A DNA stretch of 64,000 bases from Allobosea sp. WAO (GCF_001509835.1 NZ_JXTJ01000007.1:434001-498000), one strand, 5' to 3'. Shown: positions 18,520-29,430, counted from the first letter of the stretch. Program-made: numbers and translations. The notes: a model not told the origin generated them from the letters alone.

Positions 18520-19869
18520 TCACATGTTGTAGGCGCGCTCGCCATGCTCGGCGATGTCGAGACCCTCGCGCTCCTGCTCGGAGGTGACGCGCAGGCCGAT
18601 GACCGCGTCGACGATCTTGAACAGGATGAAGGAGCCGATGCCGCACCAGACGACGGCGACGAGGACGGCGACGGTCTGCTTCCAGACCTGCGCGCCCATC
18701 GCGTAGTCGGCGACGCCGACGCCGCCAAGCGCCGGCGAGACGAAGATGCCGGTGCCGATCGAGCCGATGATGCCGGCGACGCCATGGATGCCGAACACGT
18801 CGAGCGAGTCGTCATAGCCGAGCGCGTTCTTGATCGTGGTGCAGAAGAAGAAGCAGACCACGCCGCAGATCGCGCCGAGCACGATGGCGCCCATCGGGCC
18901 GACCAGGCCGGCCGCCGGAGTGACGGCGACGAGGCCGGCGATGATGCCCGAGAGCATGCCGAGCAGCGAGGGCTTGCCCTTGATCATCCACTCGATGAAG
19001 AGCCAGCCGAGGGCGGCGCCGGCGGTGGCGGTCAGGGTGTTGATCATCGCGAGCGCAGCGCCGGCCGTCGCCTCGAGGTTCGAGCCGGCATTGAAGCCGA
19101 ACCAGCCGACCCAGAGCAGCGAGGTGCCGATGAAGGTCATGGTGAGGGAGTGCGGCGACATCAGCTCCTTGCCGTAGCCGATGCGCTTGCCGAGGACGAG
19201 CGCGCCGACGAGAGCGGCGATGCCGGCATTGATGTGGACGACCGTACCACCGGCGAAATCGAGCGCGCCGAGCGAGAACAGATAGCCTTCGCTGAACCAG
19301 ACCATGTGGGCCATGGGGAAGTAGACGAAGCCGCTCCAGAGCACGACGAAGAGCAGCAGCGCCGAGAACTTCATGCGCTCGACCAGGCCGCCGACGATCA
19401 GGGCCGGGGTGATGATGGCGAAGGTCATCTGGAAGCAGATGAAGACGTATTCAGGGATGACCACGCCCTTGGTGAAGGTGTCCGTCGTCGTCTCAGTGCT
19501 GACCCCGGCGAGGAAAGCCTTCGAGAAACCGCCGATGAAGCTGGTCAGCGAACCGCCGCCGGTGAAGGCGAGGCTGTAGCCATAGACCACCCAGATGATG
19601 ATCATGATGGCGGCGGTGGCGGTGATGTGGCTCATCACCGAAAGCATGTTCTTGCTGCGCGCGAGGCCGCCATAGAACAGCGCCAGGCCCGGCAGCGTCA
19701 TCATCAGCACGAGCAGCGAGGATACCAGCATCCATGCGGTGTCGCCCTTATTGGCGACCGCGGCGGCGGCCGGAGCCGCGGGTGGGGTCTGCGCCAGCGC
19801 CGCGACGGTGCCCGCCGCCAGCGCCATCCCGACCATCCCGGCCCGGGTGAGGGACTTGAAATTCATCAT
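18520..19869 (-). CDS. amtB: AmtB ammonium transporter
   Basis: Trimeric inner-membrane ammonium channel. A signal-like N-terminus is followed by 11 predicted membrane helices. The twin pore histidines sit in GGTVVHINAGIAALVG and FGIHGVAGIIGSIG. The C-terminal tail (REGLDIAEHGERAYNM) is the segment that contacts the PII protein. AGGAG lies four bases before the ATG at 19869 and seven before the one at 19866; either gives about 449 residues. It is 26 bp downstream of glnK, the standard glnK-amtB pair. Confidence 0.96.
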   Translation of the reverse strand: MMNFKSLTRAGMVGMALAAGTVAALAQTPPAAPAAAAVANKGDTAWMLVSSLLVLMMTLPGLALFYGGLARSKNMLSVMSHITATAAIMIIIWVVYGYSLAFTGGGSLTSFIGGFSKAFLAGVSTETTTDTFTKGVVIPEYVFICFQMTFAIITPALIVGGLVERMKFSALLLFVVLWSGFVYFPMAHMVWFSEGYLFSLGALDFAGGTVVHINAGIAALVGALVLGKRIGYGKELMSPHSLTMTFIGTSLLWVGWFGFNAGSNLEATAGAALAMINTLTATAGAALGWLFIEWMIKGKPSLLGMLSGIIAGLVAVTPAAGLVGPMGAIVLGAICGVVCFFFCTTIKNALGYDDSLDVFGIHGVAGIIGSIGTGIFVSPALGGVGVADYAMGAQVWKQTVAVLVAVVWCGIGSFILFKIVDAVIGLRVTSEQEREGLDIAEHGERAYNM

Positions 19870-19895
19870 CAAACTCCTGGACGAAAGCTCGGGAA

Positions 19896-20285
<390 letters not shown>

Positions 20286-20331
20286 TTAGCGCCGCGCGGG
20301 GCAACAGAGCTCCGCGCCGTCGCTCTCGCCA

Positions 20332-20347
20332 ATCAAGCCGCGTGCCA
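20332..20347 (-). promoter_or_regulatory. Sigma-54-like promoter for glnK-amtB
   Basis: On the minus strand the sequence is TGGCACGCGGCTTGAT, against the RpoN consensus TGGCAC-N5-TTGCW; the only mismatch is A for C in the -12 element. It lies about 100 bp upstream of glnK. The 300-bp gap 20235-20534 holds this element and the palindrome at 20420; I see nothing else in it. Confidence 0.55.
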
Positions 20348-20419
20348 ACTGCCGGATTGCCCTGAAGAGAGGCAATGCCGTGATTCCGCCACGATCCGCG
20401 GGGGTGGAACGTGCCGATA

Positions 20420-20436
20420 TGCCTAAAGAACAGGCA
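20420..20436 (-). promoter_or_regulatory. NtrC-like TGC-N11-GCA palindrome
   Basis: TGCCT-N7-AGGCA has the outer TGC-N11-GCA spacing of NtrC enhancer sites. It is about 73 bp upstream of the -24 element of the sigma-54-like promoter. The inner bases do not follow the full enterobacterial consensus, so this is tentative. Confidence 0.35.
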
Positions 20437-20534
20437 TGTGCGAGAAAACAAGGCGGGAGGTCGCCGTGATGGCCGGGTTGGCGCCTGGACGACGCCAATT
20501 CACGCCGGGCAGGAAGCCTGCCACTAGCGGGCAG

Positions 20535-21401
20535 CTAGTCGCGGTCGGGCCGGGGCCGGATCAGGCCTTCCTGCGCCACCGAGGCGACGAGCCGGCGCTG
20601 CCGATCGAAGATCAGCCCACGCGAAAAGCCCCGGGCGCCGGAGGTCGAGGGGCTGTCCTGCGCATAGAGCAACCAGTCATCGGCGCGGAACGGGCGATGG
20701 AACCAGAGCGCATGGTCGAGGCTGGCGCCCTGGATGCGGTTGTCGAAGACGGTGGTGCCGTGGGCGATCAGGCTGGAATCGAGCAGCATCAGATCGGAGG
20801 CATAGGCGAGCACGCTCTGATGAATCGCCGGCTCGTCCGGCAGCGGCTTCACGGCCCGGATCCAGACGTTGAAGCGAGGCTCCCGCTTCGAGTCGTCGCC
20901 ATAGCGATCGAACTCGACCGGCCGGATCTCGATCGGCCGCTCGCGCTGATAATAGGCGCGGACGGCAGGCGGCATGTGGGGCAGGATGTCCCGCGCCATG
21001 CCGTCCCGATCCGGCAGATCCTCCGGCATCGGCACATCCGGCATCGGCATCTGGTGCTCGTAGCCTTCTTCCTCGACCTGGAAGGAGGCCGACATGGCGA
21101 AGATCGCCGCGCCGTTCTGCAAGGCCAGCACCCGGCGCGTGGTGAAGGAGCGGCCGTCGCGCAGGCGGTCGACCTCGTAGACGATCGGTGTCTCTGGATC
21201 GCCCGGCAGCAGGAAATAGGCGTGCAGCGAGTGCGGCTGGCGGTCCTCGACGGTCTTGCAGGCGGCGTAGAGCGCCTGGCCGATGACCTGGCCGCCGAAG
21301 ACCCGCTGCCAGCCGACGCGGGGGCTGCGACCCTGGAACCGGTTGTTTCCGAGATCCTTGAGGTCGAGGATCGAGGTCAGGCTGTCGGGGACGCTGTTCA
21401 T
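20535..21401 (-). CDS. tesB: Acyl-CoA thioesterase II
   Basis: Double-hotdog thioesterase that hydrolyses medium- to long-chain acyl-CoA. The ATG at 21401 gives 288 residues, the usual TesB size. Seen are GGQVIGQALYAAC near residue 40, HSLHAYFLLPGD, SFTTRRVLALQ, and in the C-terminal half LDHALWFHRPFRADDWLLY and GFSRGLIFD. The longer open frame to 21509 adds non-homologous sequence. It is divergent from the UbiH-type gene. Confidence 0.94.
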   Translation of the reverse strand: MNSVPDSLTSILDLKDLGNNRFQGRSPRVGWQRVFGGQVIGQALYAACKTVEDRQPHSLHAYFLLPGDPETPIVYEVDRLRDGRSFTTRRVLALQNGAAIFAMSASFQVEEEGYEHQMPMPDVPMPEDLPDRDGMARDILPHMPPAVRAYYQRERPIEIRPVEFDRYGDDSKREPRFNVWIRAVKPLPDEPAIHQSVLAYASDLMLLDSSLIAHGTTVFDNRIQGASLDHALWFHRPFRADDWLLYAQDSPSTSGARGFSRGLIFDRQRRLVASVAQEGLIRPRPDRD

Positions 21402-21580
21402 CGGCGGCGGTTCTTGATCGGGCTGGCTTGCGGCAGGCTTTGCCGGGAAGAGACTTGGCAGGACGAGGCTTGCAGCCCGGCCGGGCGGCGGGCAAGACAC
21501 AACCGGCAAGACGATAGCAGCATCAGCAACGAGCCGCCGGCCAGCGTCAAGCGCCGCGGCTCCGGCAGGCGGAGAGCGGG

Positions 21581-22834
21581 ATGGACCGGAACCCGGAAGG
21601 CGCGCAGGCGCGCATCGTGATCGCCGGCGGCGGCATCGCCGGGATGACGTTGGCGCTGGCGGTGAAGCAGGCGCTCGGCGCGGGGTTCGACGTCATGCTG
21701 GTCGATCCCGCCGTCGCGGCAAGACCGCGCATCGACAACCGGGCCTATGCTGTCGCCGCCGCGGCGCGCAACATGCTCGACGCGCTCGGCGCCTGGAAAG
21801 AGGTCGAGGCCTCCGCCGCGCCGATGATGGAAATGCAGATCACCGACAGCCGCACTTCCGATGTGGTGCGGCCGGTCTTCCTGACCTTCGAGGGCGAGGC
21901 CGAGCCCGGCCAGCCCTTCGCGCATATGGTCGAGAATGGTGCGCTGGTCGCGACGCTCCTGCAGGCGGCGAAGGCCGCCGGCGTCACGCTGCGCGCCGAA
22001 GGGGTGCGCTCGGGCGACTGCGTCGATGGCGGGCCGATGCAGATCGCCCTCACCGGGGGCGAGACGGTGCAGGCCGCGCTCCTTGTCGCGGCCGACGGGG
22101 CGCGCTCGAAGCTGCGCGAGAAGGCCGGGATCGGCTGGGTCGGCTGGTCCTATCCGCAATCGGGCATCGTCGCGACGATCGGCCATGAACGGCCGCATGG
22201 TGGCCTCGCGGTCGAGCATTTCCTGCCATCCGGCCCCTTCGCCATGCTGCCGCTGCCGGATGGCGGCCGGCTCGGCCACCGCTCCTCGATCGTCTGGACC
22301 GAGCGGAGCGAGAATGTCGAGGCCCTGCTCTCGCTCGACGAGGCCGATTTGCTCGCCGAGATCGAGCGTCGCTTCGGCCTGCAGCTCGGCGAGATCGCGC
22401 TGGAAAGCCGAGTCAGCGCGCATCCCCTGTCATTCGGCATGGCGCGCAGCTTCGTCGGCGAGCGGCTGGCACTGCTTGGCGACGCCGCGCATGTCATCCA
22501 TCCGATCGCCGGGCAGGGGCTCAATCTCGGCCTGAAGGATGTCGCGGCGCTGGCCGAGACGATCGTCGATGCCGCCCGGCTCGGGCTCGATCCCGGTGCC
22601 GCGGACGTGCTCGAGGCCTATGAGAAGGCACGGCGCTTCGACACGGTGGCGATGGGGGTCGTCACCGACGGGCTGAACCGGCTGTTCTCGAACGATTCGA
22701 CGCCGCTGCGCCTGATGCGCGATCTCGGGCTCGGCGTGGTCGAGCGCCTGCCAGGGCTGAAGCGGATGTTCATCCGCGAGGCGGCAGGGCTGTCCGCCGA
22801 GGCGCCGCGCCTGCTGCGCGGCGAGATGCTGTAG
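21581..22834 (+). CDS. UbiH/UbiF-family FAD hydroxylase (ubiquinone biosynthesis)
   Basis: Class A flavoprotein monooxygenase of ubiquinone ring hydroxylation. The FAD-binding GGGIAGMTLAL is near residue 15, the DG motif is in LLVAADGARSKLRE, and the GD motif is GDAAHVIHPIAGQGLNLGLKD near residue 297. The length, 417 residues, is typical. The hydroxylation position (C1, C5 or C6) cannot be read; alphaproteobacteria often use one broad enzyme (UbiL-like) for several steps. It converges with the Trm112-like gene. Confidence 0.9.
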   Translation: MDRNPEGAQARIVIAGGGIAGMTLALAVKQALGAGFDVMLVDPAVAARPRIDNRAYAVAAAARNMLDALGAWKEVEASAAPMMEMQITDSRTSDVVRPVFLTFEGEAEPGQPFAHMVENGALVATLLQAAKAAGVTLRAEGVRSGDCVDGGPMQIALTGGETVQAALLVAADGARSKLREKAGIGWVGWSYPQSGIVATIGHERPHGGLAVEHFLPSGPFAMLPLPDGGRLGHRSSIVWTERSENVEALLSLDEADLLAEIERRFGLQLGEIALESRVSAHPLSFGMARSFVGERLALLGDAAHVIHPIAGQGLNLGLKDVAALAETIVDAARLGLDPGAADVLEAYEKARRFDTVAMGVVTDGLNRLFSNDSTPLRLMRDLGLGVVERLPGLKRMFIREAAGLSAEAPRLLRGEML

Positions 22835-22843
22835 CTACTAAAC

Positions 22844-22866
22844 CCTTCTCCCCCGAGGGGAGAAGG
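22844..22866. terminator. Hairpin between convergent ubiH-like and Trm112-like genes
   Basis: CCTTCTCCC pairs with GGGAGAAGG across a five-base loop. The same CTTCTCCC/GGGAGAAGG module appears in the repeat at 50470-50612, so this may be a half-copy of that family acting as a bidirectional terminator. Only a short T-run follows on the minus strand. Confidence 0.5.
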
Positions 22867-22873
22867 AACGGCA

Positions 22874-23086
22874 CTACCCCTCGAGTTGGCGCGCCTCTTC
22901 CGGGAGCATGATCGGGATGCCGTTCCGGATCGGATAGGCGAGCTTGGCGGCGCGGCTGATCAGCTCCTGCCGCGCGGCGTCGTATTCCAGCGTCGCCTTG
23001 CTGATCGGGCAGACCAGGATCTCCAGCAGTTTCGGGTCAATGCGGGGCGCCATCGTGGTAACCCCGGACTTGGTTTCGGTGCTCAT
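22874..23086 (-). CDS. Trm112/YcaR-like small protein
   Basis: A 70-residue Trm112-family protein ([18 protein letters not shown]... [18 protein letters not shown]). In other organisms the family activates methyltransferases or has no known role. Only one cysteine remains, so the zinc site of the YcaR type is lost, a state I recall from other alphaproteobacterial members. An ATG at 23053 (MAPRID) is an alternative start. It follows the glutamate dehydrogenase gene by 13 bp and is probably co-transcribed with it. Confidence 0.85.
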   Translation of the reverse strand: MSTETKSGVTTMAPRIDPKLLEILVCPISKATLEYDAARQELISRAAKLAYPIRNGIPIMLPEEARQLEG

Positions 23087-23099
23087 CGCAAAATCTCCG

Positions 23100-26000
23100 T
23101 CAGGCCGGCCGGCGCGGCAGATCGGCCAGCATGCCGGCAGCGACCATCAGCTTTGGCAAAGACAGGCCCGACATGGCAATGGCCGAAACGGTGGCGCGCG
23201 TCCGCTCCGCCTCTGAGCCCCGCAGTTCGAGCCAGCCCTGCAGCGGCTCCGGGCCGTTGGCGCCGGCGGCGATCTCCTGCGTCAGCCCGGCATGGGCATC
23301 GGTCAGGGTCTCGACGGCGCGCTGGCGCGCCATGCGCTCGTAATCGTCGGTGGCAGGCACGCTCGCAGCTGCGGCGGCGAGCGCGGAGAGTCCGAAGACC
23401 GAATCGGCAGCGAAATGAATGCGCGCGACCTCGATGATGTCGCCACCGCTGCGGCCGGCGATGTCGACGATGTCGGTCGCCTGCGCCAGCCAGGGCAGGC
23501 TGGCGACGCTGGTGGCGAGCGCCTCGGGCACCTGCTCGGCGATCAAGGTCGCGATGCCGGCGGTGCGGGCCTGCGCAGCCGCTTCCGGCAGCACGGTCGG
23601 CAGGGCGGCTGCGAGCGCGGCGACACCCTTTGCGTAATGCGCGACGGTCTGCTCGATGGCGCCCGGCCTGGCGACGCCGCGGCGCAGGAACCAGCGCATC
23701 CGGTCGACGACCAGCTCCTGGATCGCGCCGTAGAGCCCGAGCTGGGTCCTGCCGGGAATCTTCGCGTCGAGCGCGTCGATGCCGGCATTGAGACCGATCA
23801 GGTCGAAGGCGTCGCGCGCGATGGCGTAGGCGGCTGCGATCTCCGGCGCCTCGGCGCGGGTCTGGTCGGCCAGCATGGTGACGATGGCGGGGCCGCCGCG
23901 ATTGACGATGGCATTGGCGAGCTGGGTCGCGACGATCTCGCGGCGCAGCTTATGGCCGGCGATTTCGGTCCCGTAATGATCGCGCAGCGGCTGCGGGAAG
24001 TAGCGGACGAGCTCGCTGGCGAGATAGGGATCGTCCGGCACCGCCGATTCGAGCAGGGAATCGTGCAGGGCGAGCTTGGCATAGGCGAGCAGCACGGCGA
24101 GCTCGGGCCGGGTCAGGCCCTCGCCGCGCTTCTCGCGCTCGATCAGGGCTGCGTCCGGCGGCAGGTACTCGACCGTGCGGTCGAGCCGGCCCTCGCGCTC
24201 GAGCTGGACCATCAGCCGGCGCAGATGCGGTGTCGCGGCGATGCCCTGGCTCTGCGTCAGCGACAGCGCCAGCGACTGCAGGTAGTTGTTGCGCAGCACG
24301 AGCAGGCCGACCTCGTCGGTCATCTCGGCGAGCAGCGTGTTGCGGTCCGCGTCGGAAAGGCGGCCGCTGCTTACCGCCCCGGCGAGCGCGATCTTGATGT
24401 TGACCTCGACGTCGGAGGTGTTGACGCCGGCGGAGTTATCGATCGCGTCGGTGTTGAGCCGGACGCCCTGGCGCGCCGCCTCGATGCGGCCGCGCTGGGT
24501 CATGCCGAGATTGGCGCCCTCGCCCACCACCCTGGCGCGGAGTTCGGCGCCGGTGATGCGGATCGCGTCATTGGCGCGGTCGCCGACCTGGGCGTCGGTC
24601 TCCTCGCCGGCGCGGATATAGGTGCCGATGCCGCCGAACCAGAGCAGGTCGATCGGCGCCTTCAGGATCGCCGTCATCAGCTCGGCCGGGGTCGCCTGGG
24701 TCTTGTCGAAGCCGAGCACGGCGCGGATCTCGGGCGAGAGCGCGATGCTCTTGGCCTGGCGCGAGAACACGCCGCCGCCCTTGGAGATCAGGGCCTTGTC
24801 GTAGTCCTGCCAGGAGGAGCGCGGCAGGGCGAACAGGCGCTGGCGCTCGGCCAGGCTGGTCGCGGGATCCGGATCGGGATCGAGGAAGATGTCGCGATGG
24901 TCGAAGGCGGCGACGAGCCTGGTCGCCGGCGAGAGCAGCATGCCGTTGCCGAAGACGTCGCCCGACATGTCGCCGACGCCGGCCACCGTGAACGGCGTCG
25001 TCTGGATGTCGATGTCGATCTCGCGGAAATGGCGCTTCACCGCCTCCCAGGCGCCGCGCGCCGTGATGCCCATGCCCTTGTGGTCGTAGCCTTGCGAGCC
25101 GCCCGAGGCGAAGGCATCGCCGAGCCAATGATGCTTCTCGGCCGAAAGCGCGTTGGCGGTGTCCGAGAAGGTCGCGGTGCCCTTGTCGGCGGCGACGACG
25201 AGATAGGGATCGTCGCCATCGTGCCGGACGGTGTCGGCCGGCGGCACCACGGTCTCGCCATCGAGGTTGTCGGTGAGCTCGAGCAAGGTGCGCACGAAGA
25301 TGCGGTAGCTCTCGGTGCCTTCGGCCAGCCAGGCCTGGCGGTCGGAGGCCGGCGGCAGCAGTTTTGGCACGAAGCCGCCCTTGGCGCCGACCGGCACGAT
25401 GACGGCGTTCTTGACCTGCTGCGCCTTGACCAGGCCGAGCACCTCGGTGCGGAAATCCTGCGGCCGGTCCGACCAGCGCAGGCCGCCGCGCGCGACCTTG
25501 CCGAAGCGCATATGCACGCCCTCGACGCGCGGCGAGTACACGAAGATCTCGTAGAGCGGGCGCGGCAGCGGCATGCCGTCGACCTGCCCCGAGGCGAACT
25601 TGAACGAGATCGTGCCGCGCGGATGGCCGTCGGCGCCGAGCTGGAAGAAGTTGGTGCGCAGGATCGCGTCGATCAGGTTGACGAGGCGGCGCAGGATGCG
25701 GTCCTCATCGAGGCTGGTGACGTCGGAGAGGGCCGCCTCGATGCGCTCGCGCTCGGCGGCCATGCCACTCTGGCGAGCCGCCTCGCCGAGCCGTGGATCG
25801 AACTTGGCGGTAAAGAGCTTGACCAGCATCGCCGCAATGCCGGCATGGCGGGCGAGCGCATCGGCGATGTAGTCCTGGGCATAGGGCGCGCCGATCTGGC
25901 GCAGATAGCGCCCGAGCGCGCGCAGCAGTGCTGCCTCGCGCCAGGCGAGGCCGGCGGCCAGGACGAGCTGGTCGAAGCGGTCGGACTCGGTGAAGCCGCG

Positions 26001-27941
26001 GAACTGCGCCATCAGGGCCGCCTCGATCGTCGGATCGAGGCGCTCGATGTCGATGGCGCTGCCATCGGCGCGCTCCAGCGTCATGTCGTGCAGCCAGACG
26101 CGGGCCTCGGCGCCGTTTTCCCCTGCTTGCGGCTTGATGTTGAAGGTGCGCTCGTTGACGACGCGGAAGCCCATATTCTCCAGCATCGGCACGCGCTCGG
26201 AGAGGGTGATCGCGGCGTCGCGGGAGAAGAGCTTTAGATTGGCGCGGGTCGCGCCGTCGCCCTCGCGGCGGTAGAGATTGACCGCCCGCGGCCGTGCGGC
26301 CGAGAGCTTCTGCAGCATGTCGATGTCGATCAGCGCGTCGGCGGCATCGTAGCGCTCGCGATAGGCGGCGCCGAATGCCTCGACATAGCGTTCGACAAGA
26401 GCGCGGGCTTTCGGACCGGCCTTCTGGGCGTCGAGCGCGTCGCGCAGCCCGTCGGCCCAGGTGCGGACGATCGCGCTGATCCCGGCTTCGAGTGTGGCGC
26501 GGTCGATCTTCGGGGTTTTCCCCTCGTCGCGGCCGATGATGTAGTGGGTGCGGGCGAGCGGCCCGTCGGGATAGGCCGGATAGGCCGCCGAGACGCGACC
26601 CTGATAGATCCGGGCGAGGAATTCGCCGACGCGCCGGCGGACCGTAGTGTCGTAGCGGTCCTTCGGGATGAAGACGAGGATCGAGACGAAACGGTCGAAC
26701 TCGTCGGCGCGGGCGAGCGCGCGGATGCGCGGACGCTCGGTGAGCTGCAGGATGTCGAGGGCGAAGCGCTCCAGCGTCTCGACGTCGATCTGGAAGAGCT
26801 CGTCGCGCGGATAGGCGTCGAGGACGTTGAGCAAAGCGCGCCCGGAATAGCTCGCCGCGTCGAAGCCGATGCGCTTGGCGACGCGCGCCACCTTCAGGCG
26901 CAGATAGGGGATGGCGCGGGCGCTGCCGGTATAGGCGTTCGATGTGAGCAGGCCGACGATGCGCAATTCGCCATCGAGCCGGCCATCGGCGGTGAACAGC
27001 TTGACCCCGACATAGTCGAGATGGACGCGGCGATGCACCCGGCTCTTGACGTTGGCCTTGGTTATGATCAGCGCATGCGGCTTGGCGAGGAAGGCGCGGA
27101 TCTCCGGCGTCATCACCACGAGCTCGCGGTTCTTGCGGAGCACGCGGACATCGGAGTCGCGGAGGATGCCGAGGCCGGAGGAATCGATCGGGTCGGCGGC
27201 GGTGTCGCCGCCGGCGAAGCGGTAGTCCCGCACGCCGAGCAGGGTGAAGTTGTCGCTGGCGATCCATTCGAGGAACTGCAGCGCTTCGGCGACCTCGTCC
27301 TCCGGCAGGGGCGGCGGGTTCGAGCGGTAGGACTGGATCACCTCGGTGATCCGGCCGCGCATCGCGGCCCAGTCGTCGACGGCGAGCCCGACATCGACAT
27401 AGACGCGGGCGAGGCCGGCGCTCAGCCTGTCGCGCGCTTCGCGGCTGTCGATCCGGTCGAGATGAAGGTGGATCAGGCTCTCGCGGCGGGTGCCCTCCTG
27501 GGCCCGGGCCGCGGCCTCGCCGGCGAGCGCCTCGAAACGGCCATCGGCGCTGCGCGCGACGGCGAGGATCGGATGGGCGACGAGGCGCGGCTCATAGCCC
27601 TGCTCGGCGAGCTCCGCCAGGGTCGAATCGAGCAGGAAAGGCTTGTTGTCGTTGACGATCTCCAGGATCGTGATCTGACGCTCGCGCCCGGCCTCGTCGA
27701 CGGTCTCGTCGCGGAAGCGCAGATTGGGCTCGCCCGGCTTGCGCTGGTCGGCGAGATGCTCATAGGCGGCTGCGGCGGCGCGGGCGAGCATCTCCGGCGA
27801 AAGTGCCGTCAGGTCCTCGGCGACGGTGCGGCCATAGAGCAGCCTCGGGAAGTCCTCCGGCATCGCCGCGCCCAGCGCACGGGCGGAGGATTCGATGGCT
27901 GCGACTGCTGCAGCCGTGGCGTTCGCTTCGCGCTTGGCCAT
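23100..27941 (-). CDS. Large NAD-specific glutamate dehydrogenase
   Basis: NAD-dependent oxidative deamination of glutamate to 2-oxoglutarate and ammonium, mainly for amino-acid catabolism. The family signature [42 protein letters not shown] is in the central catalytic domain, here with GAKGG. The long N-terminal part carries ACT-like regulatory segments. I chose the ATG at 27941 ([12 protein letters not shown]), giving 1613 residues; homologues of this class have about 1600. The frame extends upstream to 28115 without family similarity. An antisense 981-residue frame is a shadow. Confidence 0.95.
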   Translation of the reverse strand: MAKREANATAAAVAAIESSARALGAAMPEDFPRLLYGRTVAEDLTALSPEMLARAAAAAYEHLADQRKPGEPNLRFRDETVDEAGRERQITILEIVNDNKPFLLDSTLAELAEQGYEPRLVAHPILAVARSADGRFEALAGEAAARAQEGTRRESLIHLHLDRIDSREARDRLSAGLARVYVDVGLAVDDWAAMRGRITEVIQSYRSNPPPLPEDEVAEALQFLEWIASDNFTLLGVRDYRFAGGDTAADPIDSSGLGILRDSDVRVLRKNRELVVMTPEIRAFLAKPHALIITKANVKSRVHRRVHLDYVGVKLFTADGRLDGELRIVGLLTSNAYTGSARAIPYLRLKVARVAKRIGFDAASYSGRALLNVLDAYPRDELFQIDVETLERFALDILQLTERPRIRALARADEFDRFVSILVFIPKDRYDTTVRRRVGEFLARIYQGRVSAAYPAYPDGPLARTHYIIGRDEGKTPKIDRATLEAGISAIVRTWADGLRDALDAQKAGPKARALVERYVEAFGAAYRERYDAADALIDIDMLQKLSAARPRAVNLYRREGDGATRANLKLFSRDAAITLSERVPMLENMGFRVVNERTFNIKPQAGENGAEARVWLHDMTLERADGSAIDIERLDPTIEAALMAQFRGFTESDRFDQLVLAAGLAWREAALLRALGRYLRQIGAPYAQDYIADALARHAGIAAMLVKLFTAKFDPRLGEAARQSGMAAERERIEAALSDVTSLDEDRILRRLVNLIDAILRTNFFQLGADGHPRGTISFKFASGQVDGMPLPRPLYEIFVYSPRVEGVHMRFGKVARGGLRWSDRPQDFRTEVLGLVKAQQVKNAVIVPVGAKGGFVPKLLPPASDRQAWLAEGTESYRIFVRTLLELTDNLDGETVVPPADTVRHDGDDPYLVVAADKGTATFSDTANALSAEKHHWLGDAFASGGSQGYDHKGMGITARGAWEAVKRHFREIDIDIQTTPFTVAGVGDMSGDVFGNGMLLSPATRLVAAFDHRDIFLDPDPDPATSLAERQRLFALPRSSWQDYDKALISKGGGVFSRQAKSIALSPEIRAVLGFDKTQATPAELMTAILKAPIDLLWFGGIGTYIRAGEETDAQVGDRANDAIRITGAELRARVVGEGANLGMTQRGRIEAARQGVRLNTDAIDNSAGVNTSDVEVNIKIALAGAVSSGRLSDADRNTLLAEMTDEVGLLVLRNNYLQSLALSLTQSQGIAATPHLRRLMVQLEREGRLDRTVEYLPPDAALIEREKRGEGLTRPELAVLLAYAKLALHDSLLESAVPDDPYLASELVRYFPQPLRDHYGTEIAGHKLRREIVATQLANAIVNRGGPAIVTMLADQTRAEAPEIAAAYAIARDAFDLIGLNAGIDALDAKIPGRTQLGLYGAIQELVVDRMRWFLRRGVARPGAIEQTVAHYAKGVAALAAALPTVLPEAAAQARTAGIATLIAEQVPEALATSVASLPWLAQATDIVDIAGRSGGDIIEVARIHFAADSVFGLSALAAAAASVPATDDYERMARQRAVETLTDAHAGLTQEIAAGANGPEPLQGWLELRGSEAERTRATVSAIAMSGLSLPKLMVAAGMLADLPRRPA

Positions 27942-28095
27942 AATCGTCTTCCCCCTGCTATTTTGCGGCAGCGATGACATAGCTCCCTTGCCGCTGCAAC
28001 TTTCGTCGCATGGCAGGAGCCAGATTGCACCAATGTGGCGCAGAAGCGGCAAGTTGTGCCCGATCCGCGCGGAAATCAGCGCAAGGAGTGCAGAG

Positions 28096-28713
28096 ATGAC
28101 GAAGAAGCATGACAAACCGATGGTGGGCGAGGCGCCGGCGAAGCAGGACGCGCCGCCGGCCGTGATGGCGCTGGCGCTGCCGCAGGCCGAGCTGTCCTCG
28201 GAGATGCAGGCCTATTTCGCCAAATGCGAGGAGAAGCTCGGCTACGTGCCGAACGTCCTGCTCGCCTATGCCCATGACGATGCCAAGCTTTCGGCCTTCG
28301 CGGCGCTCTACAACGATCTGATGCTGGCGCCGTCGGGCCTGTCGAAGCTGGAGCGCGAGATGATTGCGGTCGCGGTTTCGAGCGTGAACCGCTGCTATTA
28401 CTGCCTGACCGCCCATGGCCAGGCGGTGCGCCAGCTCTCGGGCGATCCGGTGCTCGGCGAGATGATCGTGATGAACTACCGCGCCGCCAAGCTGTCGCGC
28501 CGGCACCGCGCCATGCTGGATTTCGCGGTCAAGCTGACCGAGACGCCGCATCTGATCGAGGAGGAGGACCGGCAGACCCTGCGTGCTGCGGGCTTCGGCG
28601 AGCGCGATCTCTGGGACATCGGCGCGGTCGCGGCCTTCTTCAACATGTCGAACAGGATGGCCTCCGCGGTCGATATGCGCCCCAATGCCGAATATCACGG
28701 GTCGGTGCGGTAG
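28096..28713 (+). CDS. AhpD/carboxymuconolactone-decarboxylase-like peroxidase-related protein
   Basis: A 205-residue protein of the AhpD-like superfamily, peroxidase-related type. The redox motif is CYYC followed by a histidine (NRCYYCLTAHGQAVRQL) near residue 100. It probably acts as a thiol-dependent peroxide-handling enzyme; the substrate is unknown. The ATG at 28096 has AAGGAG upstream; the open frame back to 27895 runs across the divergent gdh start. No partner reductase is adjacent. Confidence 0.87.
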   Translation: MTKKHDKPMVGEAPAKQDAPPAVMALALPQAELSSEMQAYFAKCEEKLGYVPNVLLAYAHDDAKLSAFAALYNDLMLAPSGLSKLEREMIAVAVSSVNRCYYCLTAHGQAVRQLSGDPVLGEMIVMNYRAAKLSRRHRAMLDFAVKLTETPHLIEEEDRQTLRAAGFGERDLWDIGAVAAFFNMSNRMASAVDMRPNAEYHGSVR

Positions 28714-28746
28714 CAGGATGGTCTCTCGCAGCGCAGGCAGTAGACA

Positions 28747-28890
28747 AGAAAAACGGCCGGCGTGACCGCCAGCCGTGAGTTGGCCTCGACTCGTTGGCCC
28801 GGCCCGCCACAGCGCCGGAGGGGCTGGGGGGCTGACGTGTCCGGGGCCAGGTAGGCCGGGCCGCCGAGGCAACGAGGGGAGTTGAGACGC
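28747..28890 (-). ncRNA. Candidate small RNA with intrinsic terminator, family unknown
   Basis: On the minus strand a long, interrupted rod (CTCGTTG with CAACGAG, then GCCCGGCC with GGCCGGGC, over about 28782-28886) is followed by a ten-pair hairpin (28753-28776, one mismatch) and a T-run (TTTTTCTT). No minus-strand gene ends nearby: the flanking genes are both on the plus strand, so the terminator needs its own transcript. A hydrophobic open frame from 28978 runs through the terminator without a stop, which speaks against coding. The start is a guess. It lacks the SRP-RNA loop motif; a 6S-like rod is conceivable. The gap 28714-29058 holds nothing else I can name. Confidence 0.35.
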
Positions 28891-29058
28891 GCAAGAGGGC
28901 AGCCGCTTGGCGCAAGCGCGGCAAAATCATGGCGATGACGATGAAGTTGATCACGGTCTTGAGCGGGCTCGCGATCATGCTTGTCAGCGCCCGGCTGGCG
29001 GGTCATCATCCCCGCAGATCGGAAGCGATGGCCCAACCATCGCCAGGCAGGAGTCGCG

Positions 29059-29427
29059 ATGAGCGAGAGTGAAACTCCGCCAGCGCATCGAGCGGGCGCT
29101 GTGGTCGCCTTCCCGGGGGCGGCCGCCCCGCCCTCCGTCACCTTCGACCGGCGCGAGCTCAACGAGCTGCTCAATCTCTATGGCCGCATGGTCGCGGCCG
29201 GCGAATGGCGCGACTACGCCATTGATTTCCTGCGCGACAAGGCCCAGTTCTCGGTGTTCCGGCGCTCGAGCGAAGTGCCGCTGTACCGCATCGTCAAGGA
29301 TCCGTCGCTGGCGCGGCGGCAGGGCGCCTATTCGGTGGTCAGCGCGACCGGGCTGGTGCTGAAGCGTGGCGCCGAGCTCGGCCGGGTCTTGCGGGTGCTG
29401 GACAAGCGCCTGAGCGTCGTGAGCTGA
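29059..29427 (+). CDS. DUF2794 protein
   Basis: A 122-residue protein with the alphaproteobacterial DUF2794 pattern: VTFDRRELNELLNLYGRMVAAGEWRDYAIDFLRDKAQFSVFRRSSEVPLYRIVKDP. The family has no known function. The ATG at 29059 has CAGGAG upstream. It converges with an acetyltransferase gene, with three bases between the stops. Confidence 0.9.
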   Translation: MSESETPPAHRAGAVVAFPGAAAPPSVTFDRRELNELLNLYGRMVAAGEWRDYAIDFLRDKAQFSVFRRSSEVPLYRIVKDPSLARRQGAYSVVSATGLVLKRGAELGRVLRVLDKRLSVVS

Positions 29428-29430
29428 AAC

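Noticed and set aside
23292..26237. Open frame of 981 residues antisense to the NAD-glutamate dehydrogenase gene
   Set aside because: Same reason: the minus-strand gene has clear catalytic signatures and full length.
28640..28978. 112-residue minus-strand open frame with a hydrophobic N-terminus
   Set aside because: An intrinsic terminator falls inside it before any stop codon, and the C-terminal part is antisense to the AhpD-like gene. Treated as a candidate sRNA instead.
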